A stretch of DNA of 23,894 nt. It comes from CAYQMF01 sp964418595 (GTDB lineage Bacteria > Planctomycetota > UBA1135 > UBA2386). The stretch covers positions 1-23,894 of the forward strand of contig CAYQMF010000112.1 of assembly GCA_964418595.1 (NCBI GenBank). Reading direction: 5' to 3'. The position numbers were made by a program, and so were the translations under genes. Under the pieces are notes generated by a model. That model was not told where the DNA came from. It saw only the letters and a program-made list of their open reading frames with translations, and did no database searches. The stretch's first letter is position 1, and the number at the start of each line of letters is the position of its first letter. Of this stretch, positions 1-6,961 are shown one piece after another.

Positions 1-143
1 GCGCCGAACTCAGCCGGACAGAGAATCGTCTTCATTTCTGCCTCAGACCACTAGAAACTTCGGCGTCGGCAAGTGAAACTAGTCGACATCGCCGTCTAGC
101 AGGACACGCCGGGCGCCGACCCGGACGACCACTTCGGCTACCG

Positions 144-458
144 GTGCCTCCTACTCGCAGCGGAGATCGAGTGGAGTCCAGATTCAGTGATTCAGTCGAT
201 CGCGAATACGACTTCTGCAAGCTGGCCGACGTCCGGGCGCGGCGCAAACTGTTCGTTGGTGGCGTGAGAGGGAAGCAGTGGGGCGACGTCGCGGGCGTGA
301 TCACGAGCATGCAATCGTTCCTCGATCAACACGAGTTCGTGGACGCGGCCGAGGAGTACGGCGTTGTGCTGTGCAGCTACGGCTCCGACGAATCGTGCGG
401 CGCATGGGTGCTGCGGAAGGACAGGGAGCGCGAGGTCGTTCCAGTTCCGCAGCGGTGA
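144..458 (+). CDS. Small hypothetical protein
   Basis: This is a 104-residue reading frame of unknown function. From about residue 18 the composition looks protein-like, with mixed charged and hydrophobic residues, one Trp in a GKQWGDV segment and a plausible helix around ITSMQSFLDQHEFVDAAEEY. Codons favour G or C in third position, which fits a real gene in this GC-rich DNA. No signal peptide, membrane segment or known motif is visible, and no clear ribosome-binding site precedes the ATG. The first 15 or so residues are Arg/Ser-rich and could lie upstream of the true start. The opposite strand is also open here but reads like a low-complexity shadow. I do not recognise the family. Confidence 0.35.
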   Translation: MPPTRSGDRVESRFSDSVDREYDFCKLADVRARRKLFVGGVRGKQWGDVAGVITSMQSFLDQHEFVDAAEEYGVVLCSYGSDESCGAWVLRKDREREVVPVPQR

Positions 459-1288
459 CGGCTGCTGCTTTCGGCTGATGCCCTCAGGACACACTTGGTT
501 GACCGGTTGACCGAGGGTTCCGCCGACGCCATCGTGCCGACACACACGATCCACCCATCGCGGCCGGCGGCCGCAACCCACAGGGTCGATGCGTCGCTAT
601 GCGACGCCAGAGAGGGCCGCCGGCGATGGTGTTGTCCAGGGCTTCCAGGGCCGCTCGGACCTCGCAGTGGAAGAGACCACGACAAGGGAGCTTCGCTATG
701 AATCTCGCGCGCCGCACGAGCATTCGCGGCCTTTGCAGCCCATGGAAGACACGCCTCGCAAGCTGTCGTCACACGCCCCACGATGGTCCCTGGCGCCGGG
801 GCTCCGAACCGCGGCTCCTGGCCACCCCAAGCGCCCCTGCCCCCGCGGCACTCCCAGCGCGCGCGCATCCGCAGGTCGTGCAAGGCGGCGATCAGCGTGG
901 CGCCCGCCGGCCCTCGCTCGCTGGCTCCGTGAGGCTGAGCACGATCGCTCCGCGGGGAGATCCTCCAACTGAAGGGCCAGCTCAGGTGGGCACGCCGTCG
1001 CCGACGAGGTGTTGAGGGAGAGGAAGGCGCCATGCGGCACGCGCGCGAGTTGGGTCGCGGCGGAAGGCTGGAGTTCGCGGCCCTGCGCGCGGCGCCCACC
1101 CCCGACGGCAGCCGCCTCGAAGAACCACTCGTTCGGCGGACACGCGGGTTCGCGCGGGGACCGCGGGCAACCGGGTGACGTACGTCCGCTGTAGTTGCGG
1201 CCGCCCCCCCCGGGTCCGACGCCGTCAGACCACCCGCGTGACCCGTCACCCTTCGTCACTCGTCACTCGCTTGGCCGACGGGGTCACG
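459..1288. other. Gene-poor stretch, no supported gene
   Basis: About 830 bases in which every open frame is rich in Arg, Pro, Ser and Gly and looks like a GC-driven shadow. On the minus strand near 500-690 two frames carry short protein-like pieces (ALDNTIAGG in one, TLWVAAAGRDGWIVCVGT in another). They could be remains of a decayed gene, but I cannot support one. No tRNA or clear terminator is seen. The right end carries the short CGTCAC repeats listed separately. Confidence 0.4.
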
Positions 1289-1292
1289 TCAC
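1238..1292. repeat. Cluster of CGTCAC hexamers
   Basis: Four copies of CGTCAC start at 1244, 1254, 1261 and 1287. Inverted GTGAC lies at 1238. The cluster sits at the 3' end of the minus-strand gene that stops at 1289. The copies are irregularly spaced. They could be a minor intergenic repeat, a protein-binding cluster or chance in GC-rich DNA. Confidence 0.3.
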
Positions 1293-1880
1293 CCCCGCGC
1301 CGTCCTCACCACCGTCCCCATCGTCCGGAACACAAGGAAGAACGCGTGCCGCCGTTCGCCCACGTACGCGACGATGCGCGGCGCAGGACCCGGGAGGAAG
1401 CAGGTCGTCCAGTCGTGGCGTCCCAGATCGCGGATCCACGGTGCGTTAGGGTCGGCGGGAAGTATCGCGATTCCCTCGCAAGCGTCGCGAGAGCCCGAGA
1501 GGCGCGAGAGCCACGCGCCGGGCTGGGCATCCGCGAGCACCAGGACATTGCCCTGCAGAGGGTCGCGCGAATCCCGATCAAGATGGCGGGCGGCGGGCAG
1601 CAGCACGCGCGTGCGTACGGGAAGTCCGACCGTGAGCTCCACTTTCCAAGACGCGCCGCACCGCGCCCAGGATGTCGAGGCGCGGGGTCACGCGGGAGTC
1701 CTCGCGACCGATGTGATTCCCTTTGGGTGCGGAACCCCGCGCCGCGACCCGGAGCAGCCCGGCCACGCTGATCAGCCTGCCGCTCCGGCGAGCCTCACCC
1801 AGGTAGGCCTCCACCACCGCCTCCGGGACCCAAGCGTACCGCAGCGTATGCAGGGTGCGCGACGCGCTCGAAGCTGGCAC
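1289..1880 (-). pseudogene. Hypothetical protein gene with one frameshift
   Basis: Two overlapping minus-strand frames read naturally as one protein of about 197 residues. The first part begins at a GTG at 1880 and contains YAWVPEAVVEAYLGEARRSG and LDILGAVRRVLES. The second part continues in another frame from about 1642 with VELTVGLPVRTRVLLP and ends with WTTCFLPGPAPRIVAYVGE and a hydrophobic AFFLVF stretch. The switch lies at about 1636-1650. The total of 592 bases is one more than a multiple of three, as expected for a single extra base. Both parts are balanced in composition, unlike the shadow frames. I do not recognise the family. It may be broken in the organism, or the extra base may be a sequencing error. 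Confidence 0.45.
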
Positions 1881-1948
1881 GCGAATACGGGAACCGGCCC
1901 GACAGGGGCCATGGAAGTCGACGCCGGAGAGATCGATCGACGAAGGGC

Positions 1949-2413
1949 TCAGCGTGGTTCGTAGAAGGACGTGTCGTAGCGCCCGTACAGCGCGACCCAG
2001 TCCTTCAGGCTCGGCGCGGCGCCCGTTCGCTCGATGATTCCCGCGAGCTCCCTGAAGTACTGCGCAAAACGCGGCCCGAACGTGCCGACGATGCGGCCCT
2101 TGGATGACCCGACGTTCCGGAAGCCATGCGGCTGGCCGCGCGGAACGCGAAGGAAGGCGCCGGGTCTGGCCGAGATGGTCCTCTCCCCGAGCGTGAATTC
2201 GAACCGGCCGTCGACGACGAAGAAGGTCTCGTCGTGGGCGTGATGGATGTGCTGGGGGGAGCCCTTCGCGGAGGGTGCGGCAACGTACTCGTAGAACGCG
2301 ATCGCGTCATCGCCCGGCGCGCCGGACGTCTTGATGACGAGTTCGCTCTCGTCGAGAAAGCGCAACTTCTCGCCGCCACCGGGCTCCAACATGAGATAGG
2401 TCTCGGTAGGCAT
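1949..2413 (-). CDS. Cupin-domain protein
   Basis: A 154-residue single-domain cupin, a small beta-barrel that usually binds one metal ion. Cupin motif 1 is visible as HIHHAHDETFFVVDG, with His55, His57 and Glu62 as likely ligands. Motif 2 is PGAFLRVPRGQPHGF (about 84-98), with His96 as the fourth ligand. No signal peptide is present, so it is cytoplasmic. The start is placed at the ATG opening MPTETYLMLEP, because the in-frame extension upstream reads like leader DNA. The substrate cannot be told; such proteins include dioxygenases, isomerases and small-molecule sensors. It is divergent from the ECF sigma gene at 2575, with about 160 bases between them. Its leader shares a 16-base block with the gene starting at 19691. 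Confidence 0.88.
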   Translation of the reverse strand: MPTETYLMLEPGGGEKLRFLDESELVIKTSGAPGDDAIAFYEYVAAPSAKGSPQHIHHAHDETFFVVDGRFEFTLGERTISARPGAFLRVPRGQPHGFRNVGSSKGRIVGTFGPRFAQYFRELAGIIERTGAAPSLKDWVALYGRYDTSFYEPR

Positions 2414-2416
2414 GGG

Positions 2417-2432
2417 GGGTGTGTCCGTGGGC
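2417..2432 (-). promoter_or_regulatory. Leader block shared with the 19691 gene
   Basis: On the minus strand this reads gcccacggacacaccc, three bases before the cupin ATG. The same block with one change (gcccaaggacacaccc) directly precedes the ATG of the four-helix-bundle gene at 19691. In the latter copy AAGGA is a good Shine-Dalgarno; here it is the weaker ACGGA. Confidence 0.4.
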
Positions 2433-2555
2433 CTCTGATTCCGGGTCGTTTCGACGATGTCGGTCGATGCTAGCACGAATCGGCGGCGCGATCAGCCGCG
2501 GCTGCATTGGCCGGCACGCGCGCCATGCCGGAAGCCCTTGCCAAGCTGCTGGATG

Positions 2556-2585
2556 GCCTGTGCCATCTAGGCTGATGGCACAGGC
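2556..2585 (+). promoter_or_regulatory. Inverted repeat enclosing the sigma-factor start codon
   Basis: The 11-base arms gcctgtgccat (2556-2566) and atggcacaggc (2575-2585) are perfect reverse complements separated by 8 bases. The right arm begins exactly at the ATG of the ECF sigma gene. In mRNA it would form a strong GC-rich hairpin that pairs the start codon. In DNA it is a palindrome able to bind a dimeric regulator. Confidence 0.6.
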
Positions 2586-3207
2586 TTCCCGAGTAGCGCT
2601 GCTTCTCCAGCGGTGGCACGAAGGCGACGCGCAGGCCCTCGACGAGTTGCTGGCCGCCGAACTGCCGTGGATCGCCGAGCAGGTGCATCGTCGGCTCGGG
2701 CCAACGCTCCGCGCCGGCGGCGATACGCAGGACTTCGTACATGACGCGGTGATCCGCGTGGTGCGGGACGGCCCGCGCTTCGTGCTCGCCGACGTGGGAC
2801 AGTTCCGGGCGCTCGTGGCACGGATGGTCGAGAACGTGTTGCGCGACGAATTCGATCGGATCACCGCCGGCCGCCGGGATGTGCGCCGGGAGGAGCCGCT
2901 GCGCAGTGAGAGCGTGCTCGACTTGACGGGAAGTGCGCGCCCGCTGACGACGCCGAGCGAGGCGGCCGCAGCCGACGAGTGGAAGGCCCTCGTGTGTCTG
3001 GCGCTCGAGTTCCTGCCCCCCGCCGATCGAGAGATCCTGATCCTCCGCCAGTGGCGCGAGTTGCCGTTCGACCTGATCGCGCAGCGTCTGCGGATCTCGG
3101 CGAAGGCCGCGCACATGCGCTTCACCCGCGCCCTGCCGCGCCTCGTGGACAAGATCCGTCATCTTCGCGCCGGGCGTCTCCCGGAACTCCTGGCCGAGGA
3201 ACGCTGA
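2575..3207 (+). CDS. ECF-type RNA polymerase sigma factor
   Basis: A 210-residue sigma-70 family factor of the extracytoplasmic-function type, directing RNA polymerase to a small regulon. Region 2 lies at about residues 10-95 and includes DTQDFVHDAVIRVVRDGPRF. A linker with DLTGSARPLTTPSE follows. Region 4 (about 140-195) contains FLPPADREILILRQWRELPFDLIAQRL and the recognition helix around ISAKAAHMRFTRALPRL. The length fits the family. The start chosen is the ATG opening MAQASRVALLLQRWHEGD; the frame is open upstream, but that part is not sigma-like. No anti-sigma gene lies next to it. It runs towards the propeller gene, leaving only 11 bases between the two stop codons. The start codon sits inside an inverted repeat, which suggests translational or autoregulatory control. 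Confidence 0.92.
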   Translation: MAQASRVALLLQRWHEGDAQALDELLAAELPWIAEQVHRRLGPTLRAGGDTQDFVHDAVIRVVRDGPRFVLADVGQFRALVARMVENVLRDEFDRITAGRRDVRREEPLRSESVLDLTGSARPLTTPSEAAAADEWKALVCLALEFLPPADREILILRQWRELPFDLIAQRLRISAKAAHMRFTRALPRLVDKIRHLRAGRLPELLAEER

Positions 3208-3218
3208 GATTTGCACGG

Positions 3219-6200
3219 CTACGGCTTCTGCAGCACGACTGCCAACGCGTCCGTGGCCCGCAGGCACGGGCCGGCCTCGACGGCGAAACCCTGCAGGATG
3301 ACCGCGGCACCGTGCAGGGCGGCGTTCGCGGCGAGCGGGATGCACACGTTGGCCGGGTTGCCATTCGCCGTGAGCACCGCGATCGGCACGGTGAACATGG
3401 CCCCGGGCGCGCAGCTCAGCGGCGGCGCGATGGGGAGCGGCGGCGAGAGCGGCGGCGCCACTCCCACGCCCAGGACGCCGCTGCCGAGCGCGCTCGGAAA
3501 CGCGAGGCAGAAGTTGGTTCCGAGCACCGGCGCGGTCGTGCAGGTGAGCGGGAGGCCGCCGCCCGGGTGACCCTCGCCGACGACGTCGCAGGCCGCGAAG
3601 TACTCCCATGTGTCGTTGAGGAGGAAGCCGTTGAAGCCCCCGAGCAGCACGGCGCGACCTCGCACCGCGTCGAAGGCCATCCCCGGGCCCGAGCGTGGCC
3701 CGGGTGTCCCCAGGGTCACCCGCTGCGCCCACCTGGTCCCGTCCCATTCCCACGTGTCACCCAATTGTCCGCCCGATCCCTGACCACCGTGCACGATCAT
3801 GCGAGCCCGATTGCGATCGAAGGCGACGCCCGGGTTGCTCCGCACCGGTGGCGAAGCCGCCGGGATGCGCTGCGTCCAGTCGGATCCGTCCCACTCCCAC
3901 GTGTCGTTCAAGGCCGCCGACGCACTGCTTCGACCACCGAACAGCACGACCCGCCGCCGCACGGGATCGTCGGCCATGCCTTGGCTGCGCCTGGCTGGCG
4001 GACGGTTGGCCGGGAAGTGCTGGGTCCAGGTCGCGCCGTCCCATTCCCACGTGTCGTCGAGGTGGACCTGATTGTTCGTGCCCCCGAACAGGACGATGCG
4101 ACCGTTCTGACCGTCGTACGCCATCACCGCGCCCCAACGCCCATTCGGACTCGTCGCGGGCAAGCGCTGCGCCCAGGTCGTGCCGTCGTACTCCCACGTG
4201 TCGCTGCGGAGCGCGCCACTGGCGCTGCCGCCGAACACGACGGTGACCCCGCGCCGTGGATCGTGCGCCATGGCGAAGAGCCCGCGGCCGCTCGGCGCCA
4301 CGGCCGGGGCGCGCTGGGTCCATGTCGTCCCATCGTACTCCCAGGTGTCTGCGAGTCCGCTGCCTCCGAACAGGACCATCCGGTTGCGCGCCGGATCGAA
4401 CACCATGCCAGGGTCCGAGCGCGGACCCGGACTCGCCGACGGCGTCGACTGCGCCCACACCAGCCCCCCGCCCGGTCGCACGTACACGGCGACGCAGAAC
4501 TGCACGAGGTTCACGGTCACCTGGATCGACGCCTGCCCGGGCGGGCGCGGGCCACCCTGGACCAGCCACTGGGCGAAGGTTTCGGTGCCGAACGTCGCAG
4601 GCGCCGTCAGGGTCGCCTGCGTGCCGCCGTTGTAGCGGCGCGAGAAGGGCGTCGTGCCGTTGCCCTGGCTGTTGAGGTCGAGCGGGCTCACCGAGATCGG
4701 GACCCCCGTCACCGGGAACGAGCTCACGTCCAGGAGCGCCGCGGGCACGTACTGGGCGACGGCATCCACGAAACCGGTCATCGTGACGCTGATCGTCCGC
4801 TGCCCGTACGGCTGGGGCACGCCGTTGAGGGCCCAGTTGCTGAACACGTCGCTGCCGAGCTGGACCGGCGCGGTCAGGGTGACAGCCGTCGATGGCCGGT
4901 AGCCGCGGTTGAAGGTCGTGGTGCCGCTGCCGGAATCCCCCAGGTCGTTCGGACTCACCTGCACGAACGCCCCCGGCCCCGGCAGCGACGACACCCGCAG
5001 CGTCACCGGCACCACGTAGCGCACCTCGGCCGTCTGTTGCCGCTGCCAGCCGAGGTCGTCGATGTCGAGCACCGCCACCCCTGGCGTCTGCAGCACTCCG
5101 TTCCACACCCAGCGATCCAGGGGGTACACGAGCCCGCCGATCACCAACTGGGCGGGCGCCGACAGGCGCAGCCCCTGCCGCGGCGCGTAGGTGCGCGTGA
5201 ACGTCGGCGTGCCGTCGCGCAGTCCGTTGCGGTCGGTCTGCTCGATCTGCACCCGCGGCGTGGCGCCGGCGGTAGTCACGGTCAGGTCGACCCAGCCGGG
5301 TTCGTCGTCGTCGCGGCCGAACCACCCGAAGTGCGGTTCGATGCTCCCCGTGGGCGTCCGCAGGGCGAACGACGTCGCGACCCAGGTGTCAGGGTGCAGG
5401 GCGTGCCGCGTGGTCCACATGTAGTCGCCCCACCGGTTCGCTGCCGGTCCGGCCGCGCCTGGCTGGAAGGCGTTGAGGGCGAACGCCGACCACGGCGTGT
5501 AGTTGTCCACGATGAACGCCGCCACCGACGGGAAGAAGGTGCCGCCGCCGTACACCACCGTGCCGCCGACCTCGCCCTGGGCGTTGGTGGCGCAGGACGG
5601 GAAGTGGTAGGCGACGTCGGTGTGCCAGATGTCGTGCTCCGCGATCAGGGCGCGGTCGCTGGTGCGGAAGCGGGCGAAGCGGACGAAGTTGCGGGGTCGT
5701 CCCGCGATCGCCCCGGAGGTCCATGCGAAGCCCACTTCGGCCGCGTTGGCGTATCCGGAGAGCACGCAGTCGTTCGTGTAGCGGAAGCCGGTCCAGTCGC
5801 GACCGTCCGGCCCCGGCGCCGGCGTGGGTGTCCCCGACCACGTCGCCACGGCGCGATTGATGGATGTCGGGGACGCATTCGTTGCACTCCATTCGAAGAC
5901 TCGCAGCCAGGCCGTGGCTGCATGCGCCGCGAAGAACATCGGGTTGCTCGCACCCTGGGCGAAGCGGTAGCTGCCGTAGCCGCCGAGCGTCGCGGACGTG
6001 AAGAACGGAAGGTTCACCGTGCCGCCGTTCTGGATCTCCTGCAGGCTCGCCCGCCACAACAACAGGCCGTCGGCGAGACCCGTGGTCGCGTTGCCGATGA
6101 TGCACGAGCCGTACAGGTGCGACGACCCGGCGCACAGGTCGCTGTAGTCGAGGAACCGGTCGTTCCCCAGCCCGAACGTTTGCGGCGCCAGATCGAAGTA

Positions 6201-6833
6201 GGACCATTGGTCGTTGCGCAGTTCGTCCCGGCCCCGCGCGAACGCGATCCGCAGGCTGCCTGCCCGGGTCGTCGCGCTGTAGCTGTACTCCAGCAGCCAG
6301 AACGTCAGGTTCGGGTTGTCGACCTGCAGCGTGCGCTGATCGCAGCAGAAGCCCCCGTCCAGCGCGGGAAAGCGCGTGTAGGGGTTGAGCCGCGTCCACG
6401 TCGCACCCGCATCGCCGGACAGCGCCGCAAACCAATTGCCCGTGAACAGGCATGTGTCCCGGTTGACCACCGCCGTCGGTTCGCCGGTGCCGCCGGAGAT
6501 CGACGCCCCTGCGGGCGCCACGACGCTGTTCGTGAACATGCGGAACTGCCCAGGCGCGCCCGGAGCCCCGTGCGGCACCACCGGCAGGGTCGGGGGGGAA
6601 GCCGGCTGCGGCCGCGTGGCGACTCCCTCGGGTACCGGCAGATGGCGGTGCGGGAGGGCGATCCCCACGGCGCGCGGCGGCGGCGGCACGTCGGGCCCGG
6701 CGGGCGGCGCCGCCACGACCTGCACCCGCGCCACCTGCGGCGCGGAGTGTACGACCACGCCTTGGGCGGCGAGGCCGACGGCGAGGGTCAGGGCAGCGAA
6801 AGCAGAGGGGCTTCGGCGTGCGGGATGATTCAT
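3219..6833 (-). CDS. Giant secreted Asp-box, InlB-like and Kelch-repeat protein
   Basis: A 1204-residue exported protein. The chosen ATG opens MNHPARRSPSAFAALTLAVGLAAQG, a normal signal peptide. A Pro-rich linker (about 30-85) follows. Residues about 100-500 form a sialidase-like beta region with an Asp-box motif, SGDAGATW. Residues about 510-785 hold three divergent InlB-type repeats (for example LDVSSFPVTGVPISVSPLDLN). Residues about 795-1077 carry six Kelch-like blades, each ending in DTWEYDG or DTWEWDG, enough for one propeller. The last 125 residues form a Cys-containing tail seen also in the 14464-16710 protein. It probably acts outside the cytoplasm in binding or adhesion; no enzyme active site is evident. 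It converges with the sigma gene and diverges from the kinase at 6962 across 128 bases, so a shared divergent control region is likely. Confidence 0.85.
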   Translation of the reverse strand: MNHPARRSPSAFAALTLAVGLAAQGVVVHSAPQVARVQVVAAPPAGPDVPPPPRAVGIALPHRHLPVPEGVATRPQPASPPTLPVVPHGAPGAPGQFRMFTNSVVAPAGASISGGTGEPTAVVNRDTCLFTGNWFAALSGDAGATWTRLNPYTRFPALDGGFCCDQRTLQVDNPNLTFWLLEYSYSATTRAGSLRIAFARGRDELRNDQWSYFDLAPQTFGLGNDRFLDYSDLCAGSSHLYGSCIIGNATTGLADGLLLWRASLQEIQNGGTVNLPFFTSATLGGYGSYRFAQGASNPMFFAAHAATAWLRVFEWSATNASPTSINRAVATWSGTPTPAPGPDGRDWTGFRYTNDCVLSGYANAAEVGFAWTSGAIAGRPRNFVRFARFRTSDRALIAEHDIWHTDVAYHFPSCATNAQGEVGGTVVYGGGTFFPSVAAFIVDNYTPWSAFALNAFQPGAAGPAANRWGDYMWTTRHALHPDTWVATSFALRTPTGSIEPHFGWFGRDDDEPGWVDLTVTTAGATPRVQIEQTDRNGLRDGTPTFTRTYAPRQGLRLSAPAQLVIGGLVYPLDRWVWNGVLQTPGVAVLDIDDLGWQRQQTAEVRYVVPVTLRVSSLPGPGAFVQVSPNDLGDSGSGTTTFNRGYRPSTAVTLTAPVQLGSDVFSNWALNGVPQPYGQRTISVTMTGFVDAVAQYVPAALLDVSSFPVTGVPISVSPLDLNSQGNGTTPFSRRYNGGTQATLTAPATFGTETFAQWLVQGGPRPPGQASIQVTVNLVQFCVAVYVRPGGGLVWAQSTPSASPGPRSDPGMVFDPARNRMVLFGGSGLADTWEYDGTTWTQRAPAVAPSGRGLFAMAHDPRRGVTVVFGGSASGALRSDTWEYDGTTWAQRLPATSPNGRWGAVMAYDGQNGRIVLFGGTNNQVHLDDTWEWDGATWTQHFPANRPPARRSQGMADDPVRRRVVLFGGRSSASAALNDTWEWDGSDWTQRIPAASPPVRSNPGVAFDRNRARMIVHGGQGSGGQLGDTWEWDGTRWAQRVTLGTPGPRSGPGMAFDAVRGRAVLLGGFNGFLLNDTWEYFAACDVVGEGHPGGGLPLTCTTAPVLGTNFCLAFPSALGSGVLGVGVAPPLSPPLPIAPPLSCAPGAMFTVPIAVLTANGNPANVCIPLAANAALHGAAVILQGFAVEAGPCLRATDALAVVLQKP

Positions 6834-6961
6834 GGTGCAGACCGCGGGGATCGGTGCGTGCTCGAGCGGATGGCTCGCACCGCCGAAAGCGGCAGGAGGC
6901 CTCCGGAGTCCACAGGCCACCGCCGCTTGACCCACCGCGCCGCCGCCGTTGAATCGCCGGC

